In this document: positions 52,766 through 60,592 of the stretch, one piece after another
How positions within the stretch are numbered: the first letter of the stretch is position 1
Layout of the letters: each line of letters begins with the position of its first letter
NCBI RefSeq assembly: GCF_001375595.1
Contig: NZ_CVJQ01000001.1
Coordinates: forward strand, 2,063,501 to 2,127,500
Source: Phenylobacterium immobile (ATCC 35973)
GTDB taxonomy: Bacteria > Pseudomonadota > Alphaproteobacteria > Caulobacterales > Caulobacteraceae
DNA: 64,000 nucleotides
Direction: 5' to 3'
Notes under the pieces: model-generated
What the model was told of the DNA's origin: nothing
Database searches by the model: none
The model's input: the letters and a program-made list of their open reading frames with translations, nothing else
Position numbers and translations under genes: made by a program

Positions 52766-53542
52766 TCAGACCAGGCCTACCGCGACAGGATCACCGAGCG
52801 CTCTCACGATATGAGTCATGAATTTCGCGGCGTCGGCGCCGTTCAGCACGCGGTGATCGAAGCTCAGCGAAAGCGGCAGGACCTTCCGCCATTCAATGGC
52901 GTCGTTTTCGCCGCGGCGGGGCGACTCGTGAACGCGATTAACGCCGAGGATCGCAACTTCCGGCGGATTGATGATCGGCGTGAAGGCCTTGCCGCCGTAA
53001 CCGCCCAGGGAGCTGATGGTGAAACAGCCGCCCGCCATCTCATCGTAGCTCAAACCCCGGGTCCGCGCCTTACGCGACAGGGCCTGCACGGTCTGGGCGA
53101 TCTCCAGCGGCGACTTCACATCGCAGTCACGCACGACTCCGACCACCAGACCGCGTGGCGTGTCGATCGCGACGCCGATATGAAAGTACTTCTTGAGGAA
53201 CAGCTGGCCGGTTTTCTCATCCAGCGACGCGTTGAAGTGGGGGAAGGCCTCCAGGGCCGATACCACCGCCTTCACGTGATAGGGCAAGGCCGTGGTGCGC
53301 AGCGCCGGCTCAGCACGACGCGCCGCGCCAAGGCGGGTCTCGAGATCCGTCACATCGGCCTCGTCCTGATGAGTGACGTGCGGGATGGTGTTCCAGGCCT
53401 TGATCAGGCGCTTGCCGCCCAGCGTCTGGATGTTCGAAAGACTGACCACCTCGACTTCGCCATAGGCCGAGAAGTCGAGGTCCGGCTGCGAGGGCTTCGC
53501 AGAGGCCGCTTCCGTCTCCGACGGCATAGTTGGAAACTCCAT
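52766..53542 (-). CDS. Free-standing 2-oxoacid dehydrogenase E2-type acyltransferase domain
   Basis: 258 residues (ATG 53527, with GGAG nine bases upstream, is an alternative start). The whole protein is the E2 catalytic domain: IPHVTHQDEADVTDLE, FPHFNASLDE, HIGVAIDTPRGLVVGVVRDCD, FTISSLGGYGGKAFTPIINPPEVAILGV and the active site FDHRVLNGADA. His230 is the catalytic base; the usual Asp of HxxxDG is Asn234, as in some active pyruvate dehydrogenase E2 enzymes. There is no lipoyl domain and no E1-binding domain, and no E1 or E3 gene is nearby. So it probably transfers an acyl group from CoA in the adjacent lipid pathway rather than serving central metabolism. Confidence 0.82.
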   Translation of the reverse strand: MEFPTMPSETEAASAKPSQPDLDFSAYGEVEVVSLSNIQTLGGKRLIKAWNTIPHVTHQDEADVTDLETRLGAARRAEPALRTTALPYHVKAVVSALEAFPHFNASLDEKTGQLFLKKYFHIGVAIDTPRGLVVGVVRDCDVKSPLEIAQTVQALSRKARTRGLSYDEMAGGCFTISSLGGYGGKAFTPIINPPEVAILGVNRVHESPRRGENDAIEWRKVLPLSLSFDHRVLNGADAAKFMTHIVRALGDPVAVGLV

Positions 53543-53696
53543 TCACCGACCATTGGCCGAGACTGGTTCATTTCTAGCGGGGCACAGTCGATCTGTCTCC
53601 TTCAGCCCACGTTCATCGGCGAGGACGCCTGATCCTTGCATCCCGGTGGCGCTTGGCGCGTTCCGGGTTCGGGACGAAATGTCGGAGACCAGACAC
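53543..53696. promoter_or_regulatory. Divergent intergenic region
   Basis: 154 bases between the E2-like gene and the glycine-zipper gene; it should hold promoters for both. No boxes recognised. Confidence 0.3.
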
Positions 53697-54140
53697 ATGC
53701 GTAATCTCCTCTTGGCGACTGGGCTCGCCGCGGCCCTCGGCCTTCCCCTTCTGTCCGCCCCGCAATCGGCCGAGGCGGCGTCCTGCTCCAGTCGCAAGGC
53801 GACGGGCACGATCATCGGCGGCGTCGGCGGTGTTTTGCTGGGCGACGCTGTCACCCGCGGCGCAGCGGGGCCGATCATCGGCGGCGTCGGCGGCGCCTTG
53901 GTGGGCCGCGAAATCGGCAAAAACGGCTGCCGCCGCACCGTCTACCGCAGCGCGTCACGCGCGCCGGTTCGTTCAGTCGCAGCGCCGGCCCCAGCTCAGC
54001 GCATCTATTATGACCAGTACGGCCAGCCCGTCCGCGCGACCCCGGCCCGTTATGCGCCCGGCGCCTGCCGCACAACCACCCGCTCGTTCTACGACGACCG
54101 TGGTCGCCTGGTGGAACGCAACGTCCAATCCTGTCGCTGA
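53697..54140 (+). CDS. Glycine-zipper envelope protein
   Basis: 147 residues from the ATG at 53697, with GGAG nine bases upstream. A Sec signal peptide (LLLATGLAAALGLPLLSAPQSAEAA) is followed by two glycine-zipper helices (TGTIIGGVGGVLLGDAV and GPIIGGVGGALVGREIG), then a Tyr/Arg-rich tail with YYDQYGQPV and RSFYDDRGRLV. Proteins of this kind sit in the outer membrane or periplasm of alphaproteobacteria; the exact role is unknown. Confidence 0.82.
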   Translation: MRNLLLATGLAAALGLPLLSAPQSAEAASCSSRKATGTIIGGVGGVLLGDAVTRGAAGPIIGGVGGALVGREIGKNGCRRTVYRSASRAPVRSVAAPAPAQRIYYDQYGQPVRATPARYAPGACRTTTRSFYDDRGRLVERNVQSCR

Positions 54141-54148
54141 GGTCCCTC

Positions 54149-54616
54149 ATGTTCAAAAAAGCCCTGACGGCCGCCGTCTGCTTCGCCGCCGTCAGCGTCG
54201 GGGCCTGCAGCGGGCCGCACAAGCCGATGGCGGCGAACAGCAAGATCTGCGCTGACTTCAAAGCGCCGCGAAATACGGCGGCGACGACCACGATCGCCGA
54301 CGCGGCCGCGCCGCTCGACGAGTGCCTCCGTCGCTGGGCCTATAGTCTCGCCCCTTCAAAGGACGAGGCTGACTATGTCTCAGACGCCGCCGTGGCCGCC
54401 TGCTCCGGGGCCCTGGCCCGCTGGAATCAGGAAAGTTTGACCGACAGCGGCGGTGAAGAGGCGATGAGCATCACCACCGGCCAACCGACCAACCCATTGG
54501 CCGAACACAACGCCTTCGCGCATAACCGCGCGCTGTTCTACGTGGTTCAGGCGCGAGCCGGACGCTGCAGCCCGCCTGGTGTGAAGGACGGCGTCCCGGT
54601 CGGGGTCTCTGGCTAG
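54149..54616 (+). CDS. Small predicted lipoprotein
   Basis: 155 residues. N-terminal signal MFKKALTAAVCFAAVSVGACSG ends in a lipobox-like VGAC, so attachment through Cys20 is likely. The remainder has paired cysteines (CADF, DECLRRW, AACSGALARW, RCSPP) and a conserved-looking NRALFYVVQARAGRC end. No family recognised. It follows the glycine-zipper gene by eight bases and ends at an intrinsic terminator, so the two form an operon. Confidence 0.72.
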   Translation: MFKKALTAAVCFAAVSVGACSGPHKPMAANSKICADFKAPRNTAATTTIADAAAPLDECLRRWAYSLAPSKDEADYVSDAAVAACSGALARWNQESLTDSGGEEAMSITTGQPTNPLAEHNAFAHNRALFYVVQARAGRCSPPGVKDGVPVGVSG

Positions 54617-54630
54617 TATAACCGAAATCC

Positions 54631-54668
54631 GCCGCCCCCCGGCGCTTGTCGTGGGGCGGCCCATTTTT
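54631..54668 (+). terminator. Rho-independent terminator
   Basis: Perfect eight-base stem GCCGCCCC (54631-54638) / GGGGCGGC (54653-54660) with a 14-base loop, then CCA and a run of five T (54664-54668), 14 bases after the lipoprotein stop. Confidence 0.85.
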
Positions 54669-54682
54669 GCTAAAAGCTCAAT

Positions 54683-54693
54683 TTACACTGTAA
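54683..54693. promoter_or_regulatory. Palindromic operator-like site upstream of mucR
   Basis: Perfect palindrome TTACA-C-TGTAA in the AT-rich mucR upstream region. It lies within a wider inverted repeat, AAAGCTCA (54673-54680) / TGAGCTTT (54705-54712). A second, imperfect copy TTACAGGGTAA lies at 54801-54811. Confidence 0.4.
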
Positions 54694-54800
54694 GTCTGCA
54701 GCCATGAGCTTTGATTGGCATAACGTGTGCTGCATTTTTATTGCGTGCGCGTATTGATGAATGCCTGAATCAAGTCTAGCCCTGCATGAGACATAAAAAC

Positions 54801-54811
54801 TTACAGGGTAA
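54801..54811. promoter_or_regulatory. Second operator-like site overlapping the mucR ribosome-binding site
   Basis: TTACAGGGTAA ends four bases before the mucR ATG and shares the TTACA half and TAA end of the site at 54683. AGGG in it also serves as the Shine-Dalgarno sequence, so a bound protein or mRNA structure here could control initiation. Confidence 0.35.
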
Positions 54812-54815
54812 CTCA

Positions 54816-55286
54816 ATGGCTGACGACGAAGACAATCTGCGGGAACTGGTGGCCAGCGTCGCCGCAGCCTATTTCTCGAACTCTCATGTGGCTTCGTCAG
54901 ACATTTCAGGCGTCATCACGCAGATCGCGTCGAGCCTCGCCGCCATTGGTCCTGTCAGTGCTCAGTCGAGCGCCGCGGAAGCGCCCGCACCCTCTCAGAC
55001 CCGGGCGACGCCGGCGCAGATTCGTCGCTCGATCACGCCGGATGCGTTGATGAGCTTCGAGGACGGCAAGCCCTACAAGACCATGAAGCGTCACCTGTCG
55101 GGACGAGGACTGACCCCCGAGCAATACCGTGAGAAGTGGGGCCTGCCCCACGACTATCCGATGGTCGCGCCCAGCTACAGTGAAGCTCGCGCCGCCATGG
55201 CGCGTGAACTGGGCCTGGGCCAACGTGGCGCCCAAGCCCGCGCTGCGGCCAGCAAGGCCAAGGCCGCGCGCGGCCGCAAGAGTTAG
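54816..55286 (+). CDS. MucR/Ros-family transcriptional regulator
   Basis: 156 residues from the ATG at 54816 (MADDEDN), after AGGGTAA. The core SITPDALMSFEDGKPYKTMKRHLSGRGLTPEQYREKWGLPHDYPMVAPSYSEARAAMARELGLG is the MucR domain. The first zinc-ligand Cys of Ros (before EDGK) is Ser, as in Caulobacter-type members. MucR proteins bind AT-rich DNA, regulate exopolysaccharide and cell-cycle genes and often repress their own promoter; the AT-rich region upstream with palindromes would fit that. Confidence 0.92.
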   Translation: MADDEDNLRELVASVAAAYFSNSHVASSDISGVITQIASSLAAIGPVSAQSSAAEAPAPSQTRATPAQIRRSITPDALMSFEDGKPYKTMKRHLSGRGLTPEQYREKWGLPHDYPMVAPSYSEARAAMARELGLGQRGAQARAAASKAKAARGRKS

Positions 55287-55289
55287 TCT

Positions 55290-55502
55290 TCAGGCGTACA
55301 TGCTCCGCAGGCCCTCGGATATCGGGGGCCTGCGCCGCAGCGGGGAGTCCGGGCGGCGTTCGTGGAATATCTGCAGGGCAAGTCGCGGGCGGATGATCAA
55401 CAGCGCGCCCCACACGGCGAGCACGCCGGCGTAGCGCACGGTCGAATGCAGGCGCAGGCGCGGCGAGAGTTCAAAATCGCGGGCGTCGAGAACGAGATGC
55501 AT
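55290..55502 (-). CDS. Small single-span membrane protein
   Basis: 70 residues. ATG at 55502 is preceded by GGAG at eight bases. The sequence has one hydrophobic segment (YAGVLAVWGALLIIRPRLAL) between a short N-terminus MHLVLDARDFELSP and a basic, Arg/Pro-rich C-terminus. The reading frame is open upstream through the WYL gene, but that part is shadow. It converges on mucR with three bases between. Function unknown. Confidence 0.5.
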   Translation of the reverse strand: MHLVLDARDFELSPRLRLHSTVRYAGVLAVWGALLIIRPRLALQIFHERRPDSPLRRRPPISEGLRSMYA

Positions 55503-55566
55503 AAGGTCGGCTCCGTGTCTGTCGCGCCACATTGGCAAGCGCGTCCGACAGAGTCGGACGTAGACC

Positions 55567-56544
55567 TCAGCGGATCCCCGCCTTCGCCAAGTCGATCTGC
55601 TCAGCCAGCGTCCGCCTGAGGATCTCCGGAGCCTCCACCACCGCCTTGCCGCTCCAGCTGAACAGGTGCCAGGCCAGTTCCAACATACCGCTTGCTCGAA
55701 AGCGGACCCTGGCTCCCCCGTCGTCCAGCCGCTCCACCGTTTGATTGGCATGGAAACGCCAGCGCAGCGCATCCTCGACGCCGGACGGCGCGATCCGCAG
55801 CACCACATCCTGAACGTCATCGTGATAGATGCCGAAGCTCTCGTCGGCATAGTCCTGCAGTGAGAAGCCCGCCGGCCGTGACGCGACCTGCGCGCTTACG
55901 GCTACGTCATGCATCCGGTCCAGGCGCCAGTTTCGAGGTCCCCTCGCCACGGTTTCGGCCGCCACCAGGTAGTTGCTACGGCCAAACAGGATGCCGAACG
56001 GCGTGACCTCACGCGCACGGCCGGGCGTGCTGCCGCCCTCATAGCGGAATTGGACCGCGCGCCCGGCCTTGATCGCCTCGCGGATTACGGCAAGCACCGC
56101 CTCCTCCTCGAAGGGACGAGGCCCTGCCTGGACGGCGATCGCTTCAGCCTGAAGCAGCGCTTCAAGATCCGGCGCCAGACGTCGACGGGCCGGCGCGCGC
56201 ATGGCTGACATGACCTTCTGCTCAAGGGTCAAAAGCGCAGACGAACGCGCTTGCGCACCCGCCGCGGCGAAGGTGTCGGCGGCGCTGCGCAGAGCCGCCA
56301 GTTCGTCGGCGGTCGGCGCCTGGAAGAGGCCGTCGAGACCCGAAGGGATGCGAAAACGTCGGACCGGCGGGTCCTCCACCTCCTCCATTTGAGGAAAGAT
56401 CTCCCGGACCGCATCGCGCATCCGTTCTACGGTCCGGCGACCGACTCCGAGACGCTCGGCCATTTCATCGAGGGTAAGGCCCTCTGCTGTGCTCGCCAGC
56501 AACCGCGCCAGTTCCAGCAAACGCCCCGCCTTTTCGTGCCGCAC
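55567..56544 (-). CDS. WYL-domain transcriptional regulator (DeoR-like HTH)
   Basis: 325 residues. N-terminal HTH (KAGRLLELARLLASTAEGLTLDEMAERLGVGRRTVERMRDAVREIFP), middle linker, WYL domain (EAIKAGRAVQFRYEGGSTPGRAREVTPFGILFGRSNYLVA) and the C-terminal WCX part (DVVLRIAPSGVEDALRWRF). WYL domains bind nucleic-acid or nucleotide ligands and control stress or defence genes. It is divergent from the small gene at 56632 across 87 bases; these are its most likely targets along with itself. Confidence 0.9.
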   Translation of the reverse strand: MRHEKAGRLLELARLLASTAEGLTLDEMAERLGVGRRTVERMRDAVREIFPQMEEVEDPPVRRFRIPSGLDGLFQAPTADELAALRSAADTFAAAGAQARSSALLTLEQKVMSAMRAPARRRLAPDLEALLQAEAIAVQAGPRPFEEEAVLAVIREAIKAGRAVQFRYEGGSTPGRAREVTPFGILFGRSNYLVAAETVARGPRNWRLDRMHDVAVSAQVASRPAGFSLQDYADESFGIYHDDVQDVVLRIAPSGVEDALRWRFHANQTVERLDDGGARVRFRASGMLELAWHLFSWSGKAVVEAPEILRRTLAEQIDLAKAGIR

Positions 56545-56631
56545 CCAAAACTCCCTAACTCGTTACGTCCGTTTTTGTCGGATCAATAGATCAGAACCGG
56601 AACAGGCCTAGCCTGCAACGGAGTTCTTTCG

Positions 56632-56955
56632 ATGTCAGCCGCTTTTCGTCGCCACGACACCCCATCGTTCAGGCGCAACGCCCGACCGGCTGGTCAAAAA
56701 CGGCCGCAGACGCGACGGCCCGTCATCGGCTTCGGGCCACTGCCTGGCGCCGTGATCGATGCAGTGTTGCGCTACCATGACCAGGCGCAGGATCAGGGCG
56801 CCGGTCGCACCCTCCTCAGCCTGAGCGCAGGGCGGCTGGGCGATCTTGAGGTAAGCCGTGCGCTGGGAGAATTGACCGACCGCGCGGGCCGCGTCGGCAT
56901 CTTGTGGAACGAGCGGGAGAGCCAGATCATCCGGGTGATGGAAAGCCCCGCTTGA
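56632..56955 (+). CDS. Small uncharacterised protein
   Basis: 107 residues; the ATG has GGAG at eight bases. The N-terminal 35 residues are basic and disordered-looking; the rest (FGPLPGAVIDAVLRYHDQAQDQGAG, GRVGILWNERESQIIRVMES) looks folded, alpha/beta. No family recognised. Divergent from the WYL regulator, which may control it. Confidence 0.6.
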   Translation: MSAAFRRHDTPSFRRNARPAGQKRPQTRRPVIGFGPLPGAVIDAVLRYHDQAQDQGAGRTLLSLSAGRLGDLEVSRALGELTDRAGRVGILWNERESQIIRVMESPA

Positions 56956-56960
56956 AAGCC

Positions 56961-57134
56961 TTAGCGGTCGTCGGCGCCGCCCCGCTGTAGTCGGCGATAG
57001 ACTTCGGCCTGGGCGTCGGCCTGGCTGGGGTTTGCGCCATCGGCGATGGTCACGCCATCCGCATCATAAATCGACCAGCGCCAGCCCGTTTCCTGCTGGC
57101 TGAGCGAATAGGCGAGTGAGGCCGTGTCCTGCAT
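56961..57134 (-). CDS. Small uncharacterised protein
   Basis: 57 residues from the ATG at 57134, preceded by AGGGA. The sequence (TGWRWSIYDADGVTIADGANPSQADAQAEVYRRLQ) resembles short stand-alone domains with a beta hairpin followed by a helix. Convergent with the 107-residue gene, five bases apart. Function unknown. Confidence 0.6.
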   Translation of the reverse strand: MQDTASLAYSLSQQETGWRWSIYDADGVTIADGANPSQADAQAEVYRRLQRGGADDR

Positions 57135-57244
57135 CCGTAGACGTCCCTGTCTTCGAGCTACAGGACAGCGTCGCACCGCACCATTTCCTTCGCAAGTGCG
57201 AAATAGCGGTGTTCTGCGTCAAGTTGATTTTGGCTCCATATGCG

Positions 57245-57901
57245 TCAGAACCTCAGGCCCTTTGATAGCGAAATCATCACGATCACGGCGATCGCCGCCA
57301 CCAGGACAACCCGGGGCCAACGCACAAACGACAGATGAGGCTCGGCGTCGAATGCCCGGCGACCGCTGATCATCGGTCCGATCAGATTGGTCCGCTTGTA
57401 GACGAGGTAGAAGATGATCGCGGCGACATGCAGTGCCGCCAGGATTTGCAGGATCGTGAAGTTGACGCCATGGATCTTCGCTGCGACCCGACCCTGTTCA
57501 AAGCTCACCAAGTAAGACAGCGGCCCAGATTCAAAGCCGTCCACATCCACGGCGAACAGACCTGCGGTGATCTGGACGATAAGGGACGCCAGGATCGCCA
57601 CGATGCTGAGCGCGCCTAGGGGATTGTGGCCCACGGTCGTGCTGGGCGCGCGGGACGACAGGGTGCGCAGATAGGCAAGGGTCGCGCGCGGGCCTTTAAA
57701 GAAAGCCCTGAAGCGCGAGGTCGTCGAGCCGACGAAACCCCAGAGGATTCGGAAGACAATCAAACCAAGAGCACTGTAACCGCTCCATCGGTGCCACTCC
57801 AGCCGACCAGTCTCTCCCGTCCACCAACAGAGGCCCAGAGCGATCACCAGCCCCCAATGCACGACACGTGTGGGGCCATCCCAGAGGCGCACGCGGATCA
57901 A
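57245..57901 (-). CDS. Cytochrome b561-family membrane protein
   Basis: 218 residues with four to five membrane helices. Histidines suited to bind heme b are His15 (VVHWGLV), His37 (WHRWSGY), and those in IHGVNF and ALHVAAII, the order found in Ni/Fe-hydrogenase-type b cytochromes. The start is a TTG overlapping the upstream stop (TTGA). It is coupled to the cytochrome c' gene, so electrons probably pass between membrane quinone, cytochrome b and the periplasmic c-type protein. Confidence 0.88.
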   Translation of the reverse strand: MIRVRLWDGPTRVVHWGLVIALGLCWWTGETGRLEWHRWSGYSALGLIVFRILWGFVGSTTSRFRAFFKGPRATLAYLRTLSSRAPSTTVGHNPLGALSIVAILASLIVQITAGLFAVDVDGFESGPLSYLVSFEQGRVAAKIHGVNFTILQILAALHVAAIIFYLVYKRTNLIGPMISGRRAFDAEPHLSFVRWPRVVLVAAIAVIVMISLSKGLRF

Positions 57902-58371
57902 GTTTCCGGCACGCGGTATTTGTCATGGCAGGTCTTGCAAGCGCCGCCGAGGGCGCGGATCTGACCCTTGGCGGCGTCCATGTCTCCAGCCATCGCCAGT
58001 TGCTGGAATCTAGTCGTCTCACCCTGGAAGCCGCGGACCGCCGCCGCGAACCCGGCGGCGTCGGTCCAGACGCCAGGCTTGGCCCCAGTCTTCACACCGG
58101 CCTCGGCGCCGCTGCCGCGGGGAAACCAGCCGGGCAACTGACGCGCAAGGCCGTTGAGCTTCTGCGCGCCGGCCTTGATCACCGCGGGATCAGGCGAGCC
58201 CTTCGCCATCTCGTCGCGGATCGCCTTGAAGGTCGCCCCCACCTGTTTGAAGTTTTCTTTCCGGGCTGTGGCTGCTTTGGCCGCAGCGCTTTGCGCCAAA
58301 GCGGCAGGCGCCGCTGTGGCGATGCCAGCGACAAGCGCCAAGCCGGTCCAGATCGCACGCATCTTGTTCAT
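57898..58371 (-). CDS. Cytochrome c' (c-556 type)
   Basis: 157 residues from the ATG at 58371, preceded by GGGGAG. A Sec signal peptide (MRAIWTGLALVAGIATAAPAALA) is followed by the four-helix cytochrome c' fold (RKENFKQVGATFKAIRDEMAKG) and the heme site CKTCH near the C-terminus. Periplasmic. Members bind NO/CO or carry electrons. It forms an overlapping pair with the cytochrome b561 gene, a common arrangement. Confidence 0.9.
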   Translation of the reverse strand: MNKMRAIWTGLALVAGIATAAPAALAQSAAAKAATARKENFKQVGATFKAIRDEMAKGSPDPAVIKAGAQKLNGLARQLPGWFPRGSGAEAGVKTGAKPGVWTDAAGFAAAVRGFQGETTRFQQLAMAGDMDAAKGQIRALGGACKTCHDKYRVPET

Positions 58372-58423
58372 TGACGTCTCCCCGCCTTCTTGACGGAAAG
58401 CTTGTGGTCCGCCGCGCAAGCCG

Positions 58424-60535
58424 TCAATGGCGAACGGTCGCGACGGGCGCGCCCTGACGGCCGGCCTCGCTGATGAGGGCCGCGCAGTTGGCGTCCTTGG
58501 CCAGACCGGGATCGATGAAGGGCAGGATCGCGGCCAGCGGGGTCAGTAGCGTGCCGAGGGCTACAGCGACACCGCCCTGGGCGATCGCGGCGCCCGGTTC
58601 GACGCCGACCTTTGACGCCATCAACGGACCCTTGACGGTGATCGGCACAATGGCGCGGACCAACCTGAACTTCTTGGGGTGACCCTTCACGCGAAGGTCC
58701 AGTCGCTCAGTCGCCATGTTGATGCGGCCTGCGCCGCTCACCACGACGGGGCCGGTGTCGAACACGAGGTTCTTCACTTCGAAGACGCCGCCTTTCGCAT
58801 CCAGACGGGCGACCCCGCAGCGGATGGGCGTCGACGACTGGTCGTCGGAGAGCAGCAGGCCCAGCCCCTTAACAACATTGACGCCCATAAGCTCGGCGAA
58901 GGCCTTGCGGATCTCACCGCCGGGGATGGCGACCATGACCTCACCGTTGGACGAGGCGAAGGCCTTGTGCACCGAATTGCCTGTGCCGGTAAGGCGCGCG
59001 CGTGCGACCAACCCACCCTGAAATGGGCTGCGGCCGTCGAACTTCACCGGGACCAGTTGCTCGAGCCGGGCGTTGGAGAGCCGCAGGTCAAGGTCCGTCA
59101 CAGGCAGAGCACGCCGCGCGTTCAATTGGATGTAGCCCGACACACGGCCCTGCGGCAGGTCCAGCCGCAGGGGCTCGGCGCGCAGGAGGCCATTGTCGAG
59201 CTTCACATGCACCACCGCGGAACGCAGCTGCACGGGCGTGTTGCGGATCGACTCGGCGCGATAGTCGACGTCAGCGTCCATGGCCCGGATGCGGTCTACC
59301 GCCAAGGTCGTGTCCGGCATCATCCGCTGCTGGGCGCGCAGATCGCGGGCGATCGCGGCTTGCTCAGGGGAAGCCACTTGGCCTGTCACGGGCGCGCCGC
59401 CGAAGAGGGCGCCCAGGTCGGCGAAGTCCAGGCTGTTCGACTTGAGCTTACCCCGGAGCATCGGCCGCTCGCCGGCCGTATTCACGGAGATCGCGCCGGA
59501 TAGGTCCGAACTGCCCACCCGCCCGTCAAGGCCGTTGACCTTGTAGAGCAGGCCATCCCGCTCGAGGCGGCCACGCAGGCTGTAGGGCGGCGTGTTGGGC
59601 AGGGCCACGCCCGTGAGGGCGTAGAGATCGGCGAGATCCTGGCCCTTCAAGCTCGCGTTCATGTGGAACTGGCCGAGATCGAAGGGCTTCGGCACCGCTC
59701 CCACCGCCGTCATGGTGGTCCGGCCAGAGCGGAGCTCAGCGTTAAAGGGATAGGGACGGCTCTTGTCTATGTTGAGCAGGGGACCGCCGGTGACATCCAG
59801 CTTGAAGGCTTCGCGATTGAACCGGCCCTGGCCGACCAGGGCGAAGCCACGGCTCCGCGCGCCCAATTGCTCCGCCGCATTGATCGTGCCCTCGAAGCTC
59901 AGGCCGCGAATCTGATCGGTGACGGACAGCTTGCCGTCCTTGATCACGAAGTTGCGGATCGGCGGCAACTTCAGGGGCTCTGTCACGGGCCGACCGTCAG
60001 AGAAATCCCAGCTGGCGCGACCCTGCTCGTCACGCAGCAGGGTCACGACGGGTCTATCGAACTGCAGAAGCGGCAGGTCGACGTCGCCCTTCAGCAGCGG
60101 CAGCAGGCGGATGCGCACCGACAAGCGGTCAACGCGCGCCATGTCGCCTGCACCGGCCCAAGCCGGCTTTTTGACTCGGATGTCTTCGGCGGTCGCCCAA
60201 GGCTGCCAGGAGAAGGGGTGCGCCTTCAGGTCGCCCTCAAGCGTGACCTCGCGGTGCATCCTGGCGGACGCGAGGCGGCCAATGGGTCCACGAAACCAAT
60301 TCCAGTCCCAGATGGCGATCAGAATGATGAGGGCTAGGGTGAGGACCGCGAGGACGGCGCCGGCGATCTTCAGCCCCCGGTGGCGTGGTTCGACGATGCG
60401 TTCGCGCGCGGCGACGAAGCGGGCCTGGGTCCAGGCGCCGGCGCGCGCAAGCGGTCGACGACCGCTGCGCGACGCGACCTCGCCCGACGGCTTGCGCCGG
60501 CCGGGCCGCAGGTCGTGAAATGCGTCTTGGCTCAA
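58424..60535 (-). CDS. AsmA-family envelope protein
   Basis: 703 residues. A cytoplasmic basic N-terminus (about 54 residues) is followed by one membrane helix (GLKIAGAVLAVLTLALIILIAIWDW) and a long periplasmic beta-strand-rich region with AsmA signatures (EGDLKAHPFSWQPWATAEDIRVKKPAWAG; LRGRLERDGLLYKVNGLDGRVGSSDLSG; AFASSNGEVMVAIPGGEI; NLVFDTGPVVVSGAGRINMATERLDLRVKGHPKK). AsmA proteins bridge the envelope and are thought to move phospholipids toward the outer membrane. Confidence 0.9.
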   Translation of the reverse strand: MSQDAFHDLRPGRRKPSGEVASRSGRRPLARAGAWTQARFVAARERIVEPRHRGLKIAGAVLAVLTLALIILIAIWDWNWFRGPIGRLASARMHREVTLEGDLKAHPFSWQPWATAEDIRVKKPAWAGAGDMARVDRLSVRIRLLPLLKGDVDLPLLQFDRPVVTLLRDEQGRASWDFSDGRPVTEPLKLPPIRNFVIKDGKLSVTDQIRGLSFEGTINAAEQLGARSRGFALVGQGRFNREAFKLDVTGGPLLNIDKSRPYPFNAELRSGRTTMTAVGAVPKPFDLGQFHMNASLKGQDLADLYALTGVALPNTPPYSLRGRLERDGLLYKVNGLDGRVGSSDLSGAISVNTAGERPMLRGKLKSNSLDFADLGALFGGAPVTGQVASPEQAAIARDLRAQQRMMPDTTLAVDRIRAMDADVDYRAESIRNTPVQLRSAVVHVKLDNGLLRAEPLRLDLPQGRVSGYIQLNARRALPVTDLDLRLSNARLEQLVPVKFDGRSPFQGGLVARARLTGTGNSVHKAFASSNGEVMVAIPGGEIRKAFAELMGVNVVKGLGLLLSDDQSSTPIRCGVARLDAKGGVFEVKNLVFDTGPVVVSGAGRINMATERLDLRVKGHPKKFRLVRAIVPITVKGPLMASKVGVEPGAAIAQGGVAVALGTLLTPLAAILPFIDPGLAKDANCAALISEAGRQGAPVATVRH

Positions 60536-60592
60536 GGAAACCTCCGGGACGTTCGAATGAGAACGCGCCGGCGCGGGCGAATGATCCCAGCG

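Noticed and set aside
52766..53542. Initial thought that Asn234 makes the E2-like acyltransferase inactive
   Set aside because: Asn at this position is known in active pyruvate dehydrogenase E2 enzymes such as that of Azotobacter, so it is not evidence for loss of function.
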